Made by a program: the position numbers and the translations under genes. Below, piece after piece: positions 51,189-61,717 of a stretch of DNA of 64,000 bases (position 1 is its first letter; each line of letters starts with the position of its first letter). The stretch is taken from positions 434,001 to 498,000 of the forward strand of contig VRMN01000007.1 of the NCBI GenBank assembly GCA_008690995.1, in the 5' to 3' direction. The stretch comes from Porphyridium purpureum (lineage: Eukaryota; Rhodophyta; Bangiophyceae; Porphyridiales; Porphyridiaceae). Under the pieces are notes generated by a model. It worked only from the letters and a program-made list of their open reading frames with translations, did no database searches and had not been told where the DNA came from.

Positions 51189-51260
51189 CGCGCGCAGAAA
51201 TGCCAATGGTTTGCATTGTCATTTCTCTTGGCGCCTTGCTGTCCCTGGCGGAAGTAAGGG

Positions 51261-51268
51261 TATAAAAA
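51261..51268 (+). promoter_or_regulatory. TATA box after the heat-shock-like array
   Basis: TATAAAAA lies on the + strand in a suitable place for a promoter driven by the TTC/GAA array. About 75 bases on comes a purine-rich tract and TTGGTAACAAG, which weakly recalls an LTR end followed by a primer-binding site. Confidence 0.5.
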
Positions 51269-52052
51269 GGCGACGCGCCTGCCCGGACTAGCCGGTCAGG
51301 TCTTGCTCGGAGGTAAGAAGAAGAAAGAGAAAAAAAGGCACAGCATTGGTAACAAGAAGTAATTCAACGTTTCATGTTCAGAATAGAATGTCTTGGTTTT
51401 GCAAAAGCTTTTCTCAAATTGAAGACCGGGCTGCTTAAGATTAGGAATCTATACGCCTGAGCTATCGTCCTACCTTGTTCTTCTTTTGTTGTGAGCTTAG
51501 GCGCACTTTTTCGCTCACTTTGAATAGCTGCGTAAAGCGAAGCTCACGACTACTACAGATTCTCTGAAACTTTCATTCGTGCGCGCACTCTAAAGGAATG
51601 TCCATGTATACTTATGAAAATCGGTGAATCGTAGTCACTATTGCCAGTAGCGGTCGACGAGTAAGGCTAGAGTGCGTTGGGAGTGGCATCTAGATTTGTC
51701 GTGTCTGGCCGGAAACATAAGACGCCGTATGAGGTGAAGGTCTGCATGATTTGCCAGAGAGAATCTTTTCTTGCTTGCATCTGAAAGGCGGACACATGCA
51801 ATGCTACAGTATATCCATTACTCCATATGACCTGAAAGTTATCAAAACCTGAGAACCACGAACGAAAATGATCCAACACCATGTTGAAAATCTCCTTTAC
51901 TTGGTGAAACCCGTAGCACCAGATAGACTACGTGTCATGACTCGGTCCCTCCGCCGTACCCCTCCACGCACTGTACAGCACTGCCTCGCACTGTACCCTA
52001 ACAATCCTTGTCCTTACCGGGCCGCGGTTATTCTTAGGTTCTTAAACAGTCT

Positions 52053-52160
52053 AACGGTTAGTGTAGGGTAGAGAAGGGTATTTGAGACCACCGTCGCGGC
52101 GATCTAGTAAGAGTAAAGGAGGGCCGATGGGGCCAGCTGGATTGGGGTATAGGTTCTCTG
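52053..52160 (+). repeat. Dispersed LTR-like repeat, copy C
   Basis: Closest partner of 10383-10502: AACGGTTAGTGTAGGGTAGAG, GGGTATTTGAGACC, GGAGGGCCGATGGGGCCAG and TAGGTTCTCT in the same order and spacing. No coding part is attached. Confidence 0.6.
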
Positions 52161-52641
52161 TGCGGCCGGGCTAGCGGAGGAGGGGAGTGAGTGGGCCATT
52201 CGGGATCATATCACGGCATACGTTTCTCCTTTTCGTTGAACATGTTTTCGCTGTCTTCTACATTTGAACAAGAGCGAGCTGCTGAGAAAGCTAACCGGCT
52301 TCAAGGCACAAGACTTCGACGGATGATGATAAGGGGACTGCAACGCGACCGAGGAAATTTCATCGGAATGACGTTTGCCAAAAGTCGTTACTGCTTTGTG
52401 GGTCACCAATAACACCTTAGAATTTCAATTCGGAATTTTGCACCTCGAGCGGCTCTGGCGCAAAGAGAGATTGTGCGAGCTGGATGAGAACACATTAGGC
52501 GCAAATTCAAGGAACTTTGGCCGACAGGCAGAGAGGAGGTAGTCTTGTACGAGAGAGGGCATAAACGTACAGCACTGGGCTCTTAAAGTTGTGACCAAGT
52601 AAAGAGACGCCGGAGGTGAAGGACACGTAACAATTAGAGAA

Positions 52642-52642
<1 letters not shown>

Positions 52643-52672
<30 letters not shown>
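52643..52672. repeat. (TA)15 microsatellite
   Basis: An uninterrupted TA dinucleotide run. Confidence 0.95.
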
Positions 52673-52674
<2 letters not shown>

Positions 52675-54604
52675 TACGTTCAGTCGAAAATAATCGAGTT
52701 CTGCACCGCATTTGGTTGCAACTGCAGTTCAAAAAAGTCATGAAAAGAGCTGGACGGGGGTGTTTTCGCACTCTGGGAAGAGGCGTAGTGTTCACTGGAA
52801 GTAAACGACAGCGGTTGAACACCAAGGTCTCAACTGAAGCTGAATAGGTACAAGTATGTGAAGTAGTAGGCCAAGCCGTATGGCAAAATGTGTTACTAGA
52901 GGGGCAAGGTGTGCACGTCAGAAAAATGACTCTTCATCACGGCGATGACGCCTCGACTATCTAATTGGATTTATGAGCGGTTTCACGTCGCCTTTCGGCC
53001 ATTTAGCCACACCTCACCTTGTTCGTATTTGACCAAAATGCAACTGGCCGCATGAATTTTATTCACTGTCGCCACGCTGACATACTTAAGGACAGATTTA
53101 CGAAGACCAGTTGGAACATATGTTATTGCGAGCGTGAATTATGCAACTTGTCCTCCCTTTTCCTTTCCTTCTCCTTCTTCTCTCCCCTTCTTTTCGTCCT
53201 TTCTGCCCCCGAGCCTGCTCGCGGGTCTCTACGCCTTAATACAGAATGCCGTTCCATGTTCACCAGCGTTCCAGACAATAGTGTGAGTAAAATGACGATG
53301 CACCAGCAAGGTCACAGCAAGGTCACAGCAAGGATCCAGTGAGGATCCCGCGAGGACCAAATATCAGCAGAGTCGGCGGATAACAGTGAAATGCTATACC
53401 AGGCGCCCAGAAGCGCGCACCCTCGCATTAAAATGAACACAAACACGTATTATTCATCCAGCTTTTGTGGGCTCAAATTAAAGGAGCACGGATAAGTATT
53501 CCGCGAGGTGTCTAGGTGCTGTACTTGAACACGAACAATATGAAAGAATAAAAACAAAGACTCCGCACGTGCATTTTAAAAAGCAAGAGATAATTTGTGG
53601 GCACTAGCAATGGGCTCATGAGTGCGTCTACTCCAGGCAACTGCTCCACTCTTTTGCTTCGTGCCGAAAACTACCCAACTTTTTTTCGTTTCCACTTTCG
53701 CAGGTTTCCTCTGATCTATTCGTTGGACTGTGTTGGCCAGCGCAGTTGAATAAGTATGTAAGCTCTGTATGAAACACTGACCAGCCATGCGATGTCGGTG
53801 CGAAGCAAAGAAAAGAAGGCTGGCTTGAGAAAGAACTCGACGGTGGGCTGCGGCGTTTCCGGCCGCGTATCGCATTAGTTGATACTACCTGATGGTCGGC
53901 AGTAGACTACATTTCGGCTACGACACCAGGCATTCAGCTTGAATGGGTACTGGCCATCAGTGGATTCGATTTGATGGCTGTGCTGTGAGCGGACGTAAGG
54001 ATGTATTCGTGAGCGACTAAGCAGAGCGCGGCGTGCCAAGAGAAAGACCTCTTGGGGCAGGAGTGCGCCCGTCGGGATGGACTTTGAGCTCTGCAGTGCA
54101 GATAATCAATTTGTAATTACGGCTGAGAGATGTAGAAGTGCGCTTGGAGAATCGAGCCTTTCGTGAACAGGACTTTGGCGTTTGAACATATTATGAATCA
54201 AGCAGTTTGCGCTGACGTTGAGTTCGAGCATCGGACATGTGTTAAACCGAAGAATTGCTAGACTAGTTGTGCAGATGCAAGAAAGTGAGAGTGATGCACC
54301 GAAATGTATACATGAGCTAGGCTGAAAGATGCTAAAATTATTGTGAGCGACGTGTTCCTTATTCACTCAGCGAGGCAGTAAAGTGGAGTTGAAATGTAAG
54401 CTGGCTGCCAGAGAGACAAAGGCACCTAGCGAAATAGAAGGCTGCGAAAGGCGTGAAAGCGCAAAGCGCAGATGATGCAGCGCTGTAAAGCTTCTCTCGG
54501 GAGTGTCGATGGGAGCTCGAGCGTAGCTCGACCTGTCCCTCCAACGAGCGGACAAGTCTTTCGCCTTGCCTCATGCGTCAGCGCAATCGCACATGGTCGT
54601 GTTT
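52673..54604. other. Gene-poor tract before the kinase
   Basis: A minus-strand frame at 53576-53875 ends with a segment (VVFGTKQKSGAVAWS) that recalls copia RNase H and may be another scrap, but the match is too short to name firmly. Short GGTCACAGCAA direct repeats lie near 53310-53335. Confidence 0.4.
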
Positions 54605-54643
54605 GTGTACAGTTCCAAAAGTGATTTGCGGTAGTGTACAGTG
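54605..54643 (+). promoter_or_regulatory. Paired GTGTACAGT motifs upstream of the kinase
   Basis: GTGTACAGT at 54605-54613 and GTGTACAGTG at 54634-54643 lie about 100-135 bp before the kinase ATG. The same decamer or close variants occur at 18514, 24046, 60261, 60282 and 60372. It is probably a core-promoter or transcription-factor site (inference). Confidence 0.4.
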
Positions 54644-54740
54644 ATTGAATTCGGACAACCGCGAGCGTGGGGAGAAAGGAGAGGGAGAGGGAAGGAGTGC
54701 AGAGGGATGGGGATATGTGGATGGGAAGGACGGGCTTGGG

Positions 54741-56039
54741 ATGAGCGCGAGCGGCGGTGAGGAGTCCGCGGACGTTGCGGCAGACGCGGCGGCATCCTTG
54801 TCTGGCGGGCGAGCGCCGTCGGGCCCGTTTTCGCTGCGGATCGCGCCATACACCTTGTACGAGACGATTGGCAAGGGCGCGTTTGGCAAGGTGAAGCGCG
54901 CCACGCGCGACGACTGTTCCGCAGAATTTGCGGTCAAGATTGTGAATAAGGAGCAGGTGCACGCCTCGGGTATGGTCAAGCACGTTAAGCAGGAAATGGT
55001 CATTATGAAGCAGCTGCGCCACCCAAACATCGTCGCGTACGAAGGTGTGCTGTCCTCACCGACTCGGTTGTACCTGGTCATGGAGCTCGTGCGCGGAAGC
55101 TCGCTGGATAAGATTATTCCGCCTGGTAGCTTTCTTTCCGAAGCTGTCGCCCGTAGTTACTTTCAGCAACTTGTTGACGGCCTGTACTATTGCCATAAGC
55201 GCGGTGTCTACCATCGTGACATCAAGCCGCAGAATTTGCTGGTTGCAAGCCGAACAAACCAGCTCAAAATTCTCGACTTTGGTGTCAGCGCTATTCGCGC
55301 CAAGCGTGAGGAGGCAAAGCTCACGCACACCGAATGCGGCTCGCCGTTCTTTTGCGCACCGGAGGTGACCGCACTTGCGCGCAAGCAAGGAGGCCGGGGC
55401 TACGACGCCGAAAAGGCGGACACGTGGTCGTGCGGCGTGGTGCTCTATTTTGTGCTCACAGGCGTCGTACCGTTCGAGCACACAGACCAGAAGGAGCTTG
55501 CTCACATGATCCAGTTCAAGGAACCGGCCTACCCGGAGCATTTGAGCGAGGGCGCGCTACACTTGCTGCAACACATGTTGTTGAAAGACCCAGCGCAGCG
55601 ATACTCCCTCGCAGAAGTGCGGCGTCACTCTTGGTTCCGCGTTGACTATGCGCCCATCCGCGGCTACACCAAACTCGCCCGACTGAACCCGCATGAGAAG
55701 CGAAACAAAGTCTTGTCAGACACCCACTCAAATATTTATGATCTCACTGACGATGCTGAGGACGCACATGTCACGGGTACCGTGCAGCTAGGCCCGCGCG
55801 CGCGAAGCACACGGCACATAGACTCTGATCAGCACGATATAGCTGCTCGGCGACAGCGCGGAAGCTCTGGCCCCGCTGACGTAGCCAGTTCGAGTCAAGA
55901 GACCGGCGGCGATGGCGCGGGTAACCAAGCAGGTCGCTCTCTGGCTGATGCATTGGCCGGCATGGCCATCAAGCGGCCTCAGCAGAGAGAGTCAAAGGTT
56001 ACCACAGATCGAGGTGCACGGAGCAGCAATCCATACTAA
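54741..56039 (+). CDS. Serine/threonine protein kinase, CIPK/CAMKL-like
   Basis: This 432-residue protein starts at the first ATG (54741); the frame runs upstream only to a TTG. A short Gly/Ser/Ala N-terminus leads into a full kinase domain (about 34-300). It has the glycine loop IGKGAFGKV at 43-51, Lys66 in FAVKI, Asp160 in HRDIKPQN, Asp179 in DFGVSA, CGSPFFCAPEV at the end of the activation segment, and WSCGVVLYFVLTGVVPF. The wording is closest to the plant SnRK3/CIPK and AMPK-related branch. The C-terminal 130 residues are low-complexity and lack any NAF or UBA motif I can see, so partners are unknown. An AATAAA lies 222 bases past the stop. Confidence 0.9.
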   Translation: MSASGGEESADVAADAAASLSGGRAPSGPFSLRIAPYTLYETIGKGAFGKVKRATRDDCSAEFAVKIVNKEQVHASGMVKHVKQEMVIMKQLRHPNIVAYEGVLSSPTRLYLVMELVRGSSLDKIIPPGSFLSEAVARSYFQQLVDGLYYCHKRGVYHRDIKPQNLLVASRTNQLKILDFGVSAIRAKREEAKLTHTECGSPFFCAPEVTALARKQGGRGYDAEKADTWSCGVVLYFVLTGVVPFEHTDQKELAHMIQFKEPAYPEHLSEGALHLLQHMLLKDPAQRYSLAEVRRHSWFRVDYAPIRGYTKLARLNPHEKRNKVLSDTHSNIYDLTDDAEDAHVTGTVQLGPRARSTRHIDSDQHDIAARRQRGSSGPADVASSSQETGGDGAGNQAGRSLADALAGMAIKRPQQRESKVTTDRGARSSNPY

Positions 56040-56260
56040 ATGTCCCTTTCCCATGCTCATTGCGCGTGTCTGGACCTGAAAATTCTGCACCAGAGCTGGC
56101 CAGGACTCCTCAAACTTGATAAATCTTTGTCAAAGCAGCTGGCGTCTTCCACTCTCACGCTCATCCAGTGCTTTGATCGTGCCTTCAGTGCTTTCGCTTG
56201 GTGCGCTGACTTTGCCGCTGCCGCTGCTGCTGCATAGAATATCAGTGTATTGGACGACTA

Positions 56261-56266
56261 AATAAA
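56261..56266 (+). terminator. Candidate polyadenylation signal for the kinase
   Basis: AATAAA lies in the 414-bp gap between the convergent kinase and rhomboid genes. Placement is reasonable, but nothing else supports it. Confidence 0.3.
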
Positions 56267-56453
56267 GCACCAAAGCTATGGACACATTCCCATGACACGG
56301 GCAAACATACATGGACGGGACTGGCAGAGAGCCGTTTCACCGTCAAGCACAAGTCCGAGGAGAGCAGCGCGTCCAAGAAATGCGCAGCAGACCCAGGGAT
56401 TTGCAAGATTCGGCAGATCAGTTATCGGATCAGACCCATACAGCCTGGCCATA

Positions 56454-58673
56454 TCACGTCACTGGCGCCCAGTATTTCTCGGTCCAGACAAAGCCGATCG
56501 CAACGTATGTGACGAGGCCGACTAGTCCAATGACGGAGAGGATGACATACCACCACCGCCACCAGGAGCCGCGCGGTGGGAAACCCACATCAGGATTAAA
56601 CTCGCCTGGCGCGTGCATGAAGCGGCGATCGAACAGCGGGCTAAACACAAGCGCGAGCAAAAAGCCCATGAGTTGTGCGGACGCATGCACCCAATTGGAG
56701 ATTCGTGGCGAGCCATTCACTGATGCTTGGACATCACCAAGAATATTGAGGCAGTTCAAGATCCAGACAAGCGTGAAAGCGCGCGTAAAGTTCACCGTTG
56801 GGAACCACGGGTTAAAGTTCGCACCCCAATGCAACGTTGCAAACCAATTACCCACAAACGCGCCCGCCAGAAGACCCCAGACAGCCGAGCCACCCACGGA
56901 GAGACAAAAGCCATACATGGGCTGGATCAGCGGCAGTGCAATCACGACGGGAAGGTAAGTGCGCCATGCACCGTACACTGACTCTGTAATGCTTGCGAAC
57001 ATCAGCAAAATGACGCAGTTCGACAGCAAGTGCAGCCAATTCGCATGGAAAAAGTTGGCCATGGTACCGCCAAACGTAATGGAATTCCCAACGCAGTATG
57101 TGTCACGAGCAATATGTGCATCGAAGCCGAATGGACCAGTAATAACGTACATGAACAACCATGAGAAAATTATAAAAAAGGACATCCAAGGCCACTGCGG
57201 ACCGTGTGAGTTGTACACGAACCGCCGGATTCCAAGTGGAAGCGGCACAAACAGCTGCAGCGCATACAACACCCAAGGCCCCAGCTCTTCAGCATCGTCG
57301 CCTCGCTTGTCCACCAGGTAGTACCGATGCGTCTTGTAGTACGTGTATCCTGCCAGCGGCAAGCACACGGCCGTTGACATGCCGCCGTAGAACACGTACT
57401 GCAGCCACGTGAGGCTGGTGTCCGGGTACGTGAGCACCCGGCAGAGCACAATGGCAAGCTGGTAAAGAACAAACGACAACATACCCACGAGCTGGTACCA
57501 GAAGATACGCAGGCGCTCCTTGGGGAAGAACGTAGGCTTGCTGAGGTTGCGCACGAGCCCGCGAGTCATAAATAGCGAGTCGATACTGCCCAAATAGTGG
57601 CTGGCGTCGCGGTCCTGCTTCTCCAGCTCCTCTACGTACTCGAGCAAGAAGGCCGGGATCGTCACGCGCATCTCCTCGTCTGTCCACAGCACGAGCGGTT
57701 TCTTGAGGCCTGTTTCTACACCGTCTGCGTCGGTGCCGTACCAGGCCTCCTCAGCACCCTCATAGTCGAACAGCTCGTCGCTGCTGCTGCTTGAAACAGA
57801 CGGCAGCGCCGACATCATGCTATACGGGGCATTCGAGCGCGTGCGCGAGTTCGTGGAGCGCGCGTGCGACTGCGTTGACCAGGCCGATTGCTCGCCTGTT
57901 GCTTCGGGTGCCTCAGGCATGTCGGGCGCTACGAGCAACCTCACTTTCCGTGGCGCGTCAAGCGTACGGGTCGTGGACGTGTCTTCGTCGTCGACGGTCT
58001 GCGTGCCTGCTCGGGAGAGGAGCTCTGCTCTGCTCTCGTTGTCGCCGAGGTCAATCACAACGTGACGCTCCTCACTGCTGCAGACTTCATCAACACCCAT
58101 GTCCGCATCGGGGATGTCTGCATATGCCGGAGCAACGGCGCCGGATCCAGCCAATTGAGCTGCGCGGCGGCCGGCCAAGCTGAGTATAATTTGATCCGGA
58201 AGGTCGTCCACATCATCCTCTGAAAGGACCGACGTGGCATCGTATCCGTCGGTGTCGGTGCTCGGGAACTGCACCTGGTTCAGCGCGCGCTGCTCGAGCT
58301 GCCGCTCCCTGAGCTCGCGGCGCTCCTTCCTGAGCCTCGCGCGCTCGGCCTTGAGAACGTGGTATCGCGAAGGATTACCATTGAAGCTCTTCCCCGCCTC
58401 CAGTTCTTCCTGGGTCAGGTAACCCAGGATTTCTGGCTCATCCAGCTCTTCCAAGTCCTGCTCCTGCTCTTCCACCAGCTCGGCAAGCGCAGATTGCACG
58501 CGATCCTTGCCCGACGTGCGCTGCCGGCCCGGCAAGCGCTGTCGGCGCTGCTTCTCCCGCTTGTGCTCCTGCACCTTGCGGATCACGCTGTCCAGGCGTT
58601 CCATGTCCAATTTCAGGAGACGAGACTCGCGTGCGCTCGCGCCGCCATTCAGATGCGCATCTTGATTATCCAT
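56454..58673 (-). CDS. Rhomboid-family membrane protein with altered active-site motifs
   Basis: This 739-residue protein starts at the ATG at 58673 (a GTG lies upstream). The first 370 residues are hydrophilic: a basic coiled segment (about 20-75 and 110-150), acidic Ser-rich stretches, and SSSSSDELFDYEGAEE near 300. Two hydrophobic helices (about 398-422 and 435-460) precede a rhomboid core (about 500-690). The core has HANWLHLLSN (His543, His548, Asn552), as in active rhomboids. The serine motif reads GGSAVWG (Ser596) instead of GxSGxxxG, one residue shorter. In the last core helix AQLMGF (Gln667) stands where AHLGGF is expected, although His663 lies one helical turn earlier. It could be a divergent protease or an iRhom-like pseudoprotease of the secretory pathway. 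Confidence 0.82.
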   Translation of the reverse strand: MDNQDAHLNGGASARESRLLKLDMERLDSVIRKVQEHKREKQRRQRLPGRQRTSGKDRVQSALAELVEEQEQDLEELDEPEILGYLTQEELEAGKSFNGNPSRYHVLKAERARLRKERRELRERQLEQRALNQVQFPSTDTDGYDATSVLSEDDVDDLPDQIILSLAGRRAAQLAGSGAVAPAYADIPDADMGVDEVCSSEERHVVIDLGDNESRAELLSRAGTQTVDDEDTSTTRTLDAPRKVRLLVAPDMPEAPEATGEQSAWSTQSHARSTNSRTRSNAPYSMMSALPSVSSSSSDELFDYEGAEEAWYGTDADGVETGLKKPLVLWTDEEMRVTIPAFLLEYVEELEKQDRDASHYLGSIDSLFMTRGLVRNLSKPTFFPKERLRIFWYQLVGMLSFVLYQLAIVLCRVLTYPDTSLTWLQYVFYGGMSTAVCLPLAGYTYYKTHRYYLVDKRGDDAEELGPWVLYALQLFVPLPLGIRRFVYNSHGPQWPWMSFFIIFSWLFMYVITGPFGFDAHIARDTYCVGNSITFGGTMANFFHANWLHLLSNCVILLMFASITESVYGAWRTYLPVVIALPLIQPMYGFCLSVGGSAVWGLLAGAFVGNWFATLHWGANFNPWFPTVNFTRAFTLVWILNCLNILGDVQASVNGSPRISNWVHASAQLMGFLLALVFSPLFDRRFMHAPGEFNPDVGFPPRGSWWRWWYVILSVIGLVGLVTYVAIGFVWTEKYWAPVT

Positions 58674-61600
58674 CCTGAATTCCCCTTGGCTTGAAACGCC
58701 AGTGATTGCCCGAACCTGTCTGGCACGACGCGCGCTATTGCCCCCGGCACCCGAGACCACGCCGCGCAGGACCTCGCTCTAATAAAGGAACCCCCGCGCT
58801 GCGACGAATCCTGCTCGTGTGGGTCGAGCCGCGGTCCACCTATCTCACCCCTCTTGCGCCCTCTGTCACTCACAGTCCAAGTAGCTGCCGACACATCAGG
58901 CGGGCACTCAAGCTGACAGGCAGACCTGCGACCCACCCACCCTTCTCGCCACCACAACCAGTCGCCCGCTTCCCGCGCCGGCACGAGCATTTTTGTGGAG
59001 GCGCGTACAGTGCAGCCTACCGCCGCAGCGTCGATTCACATAACAAACAGTTTCAGCAGCGGCACAAACAACGCCAAGCACATGAACCCCTGTGCCGCGT
59101 CGGATCCTCTCACCGCCCGCTTGCCTTGCAAATTCATGCCATCCTGCTACTCCGTTCGGGCACCGCCGTTCAAAGAATCCTTCCTCCCTTTGCTACATCC
59201 GAATCTTCCAATCTTCTCTCCACACGGGTACGCGCGCGCGCAAGCAAGCATGCATGCAAGCATGCGCCACAGCGTCCCGCAAGCACAGCTCACGTGGAGG
59301 CAGCATGCCAACACCAAAAAAGTACGCACGTCAGCATGAAATCCCCTCTCGCTCCACACCAACGGCTCAGGACGCCGTCCAACTGCTACTCACTTTCCCT
59401 CCCCCTTTCCTTCTTCCCTCCCTCTCTCCCTCTCTCCTTCCCGTGTGACTCACCACCACGCGCCTCTTCGCTCCACACCCCGCGCGCTCGTGCGTCCCAC
59501 TCCGCACCAGCACACAACGCACTCACAAACAGCCAACAAAAACGGCTGATAGCACGCTCACTTTCTTCAAAAAACAGCAAACCCCCCCCTTCTTTCACGT
59601 GGCGCTCGATAACGCCGTTTCTACCTACCCTTTACTATAAAAACCTCAAAGAACCCCGCCACACGTCCTGTTGAGCGGGTGCACCACGCGCGTTTATTTT
59701 TGGCAACACCCGTTTATGCATGCGTTATGCGTGTGTTTTGTGGCGGAGGAAGCGGCTGCGTTTCAATTTTTTATTTTTTATTTTTATTGTTCTGCTCAAA
59801 AACCATGCATCAATGCATGTTTTGACCGGAGATGTGCTGGCGTAATTTTTTTTTTTTTTCCTTTTTCGGAGAGTGGATGCCACGCAAACGATGCACAAAA
59901 TGAATGAGGCTGGTCTGTTTTTTCCACGCATTTACACGCGCGCGCGCGTGTGAATGTTCTCGTTATCTTCGTCAGAAAAAATATGTTGACCCACAAAGGA
60001 AGGGACGGGGTTTATGATTATTTAGGTGCGTTTGATGAGTTTTGGTGGTTTGTGTTGTTTGTGGTGGTGGGGGTTCCACGGACGTTCCACAAGAACGCAC
60101 GCGTGACGAGAACGTGGCGCTCGGACGTGCGCGGCTCGCGGCAACACGCGTGCAAGCGGACGCCTCACCCGCGCCGGAAATCACGAAAAATTAGCGCGAA
60201 ATTGGATGGCGCGCATTGCGCACGCTCGGTGTCATGCGACTGCCTCAGCGGGCGTATGCGGTGTACAGTGTAATGCTGATAGTGTACAGTGCGGCGGGAG
60301 GTGTGGAGTTAAATAATGCGCGGTGCAGGATACTAAATGGCATTAAAAAAGTGGAGAGGTTCTGTGGATGGGTGTACAGTGCGGGTGCGTTGGCCGGCAG
60401 CGTGAAGCGCGATGCGTGTGGGATGCCTTGAGGGTAGGCGCGCAGGGCAGTGGGTGAAGAGTTATGGTTATGAGTGTGGGTATGGATGTCCGTATATTTG
60501 AGGATGAGCTGCTTCGTTTTTGTAAGGATGGGACAGGATTGGTAGAAAGCGTGTGACAGGACTTGCGGCATTGAGCTGACGAGAGTGGGTGCTTGTGATA
60601 TTCAGATGCAAGGCCACACATGGGCACAGACACACGCACACACGCCAAAACATGGTTAGAGACTGTCGTACAATGTATCGTTCGCATTCGTGTCTCAGTG
60701 CAGACAGAAGTACGAAATGGCGTGGTTGGCCATTTCGGGTACAAGTGGAAACATGCTTTTTTGACGCAAGTGATGAGAGCAAGGCAAAGCAAGACGGTTT
60801 GTGGTGGAGGCTGGCAGAGTTCAAGAGGCAAAAGTCGCAGCTCTGGCCTAAAGGGGTATTCTAGTCGTGTCGAGGTGAAAGCCGTGAAATGCAGCGCTCA
60901 CAATTGCAGCGTTAAAGAAAAGTCGTGCCTGTCCGCACTAGCGCGGTGAAGAACCTGGTGCATCGAGAGCTCTGAGAAGGACCGATCTTTTTTTTTGTCA
61001 ACATGATTTACGAATCAGCCGTTCGCTTGGCCTCATTTTCTAGGTCTCTGCACGCGAAAGAACATGCCACATCAGATTTGTAAGGCCCGCAAGGCACGCT
61101 CTCATTCAAGCGCTTCCGTGTCATGCTGCAATCGAGGGCTTTGATTTCGATTGCACTTTCTATGCGGTAAAATTGAACGCTTGCATCTCTGCTTCAACCC
61201 TTTCAAACATGGAATTAGTCCAGCATGCTCATAATCTTCTACCGACGCGCATGTACGTCGTTCAGGACGCCACGCTTGTGGGTGTACAACTCCGCGTGCG
61301 GAATTTTCACTCGCCGCGTCAAAACGTGACTCTGCAAACTTCATCGTATCCCTGGTCAACTTTCTCTGTAAGACGCTAAACACTTGTTCTTCTCTTGTCG
61401 ACAGAACGCCCGCACATTCAAGTTGCTTTGGTACGCATGTCTGATGCTCGACCACTTCTCTGCATGTAGAGAGAGGCCAATGTCTCCAAACTTACGGAAC
61501 AAATTGCAATCGACCCTCGGCGTAAAGAAGCAGACTGCCATGGTCTCTACAAAAAGCCGCTTCAAAAGATACACAAAAAGATTCCCTTGCGGGTGTTCCC

Positions 61601-61717
61601 GACACCTCCCACGTGGATGCGCAAATCTGCCTTTTCCTTTCCATCCATTCGACGAAACCAATCAGCTTGATCGTAGCTTGGCCCTCAAGAGCTGAGCACA
61701 CCACGGCACTGACCAAT
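58674..61717. other. Long intergenic tract
   Basis: It contains pyrimidine-rich DNA (about 59394-59445), a poly-T run (about 59846-59861), an alternating CG run (about 59936-59950), and three GTGTACAGTG motifs at 60261, 60282 and 60372. A 322-codon frame at 58706-59674 is low-complexity and starts inside the antisense of the rhomboid gene's 5' end; I do not accept it. Confidence 0.45.

Noticed and set aside
53576-53875. Additional copia RNase H scrap
   Set aside because: Only a stretch of about 15 residues looks right. Too short to annotate as an element, so it is mentioned only in the intergenic note.
58706-59674. 322-codon + strand frame
   Set aside because: Low-complexity Ser/Pro/His-rich translation of pyrimidine-rich DNA. 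It overlaps the antisense of the rhomboid gene's 5' end and has no motif.
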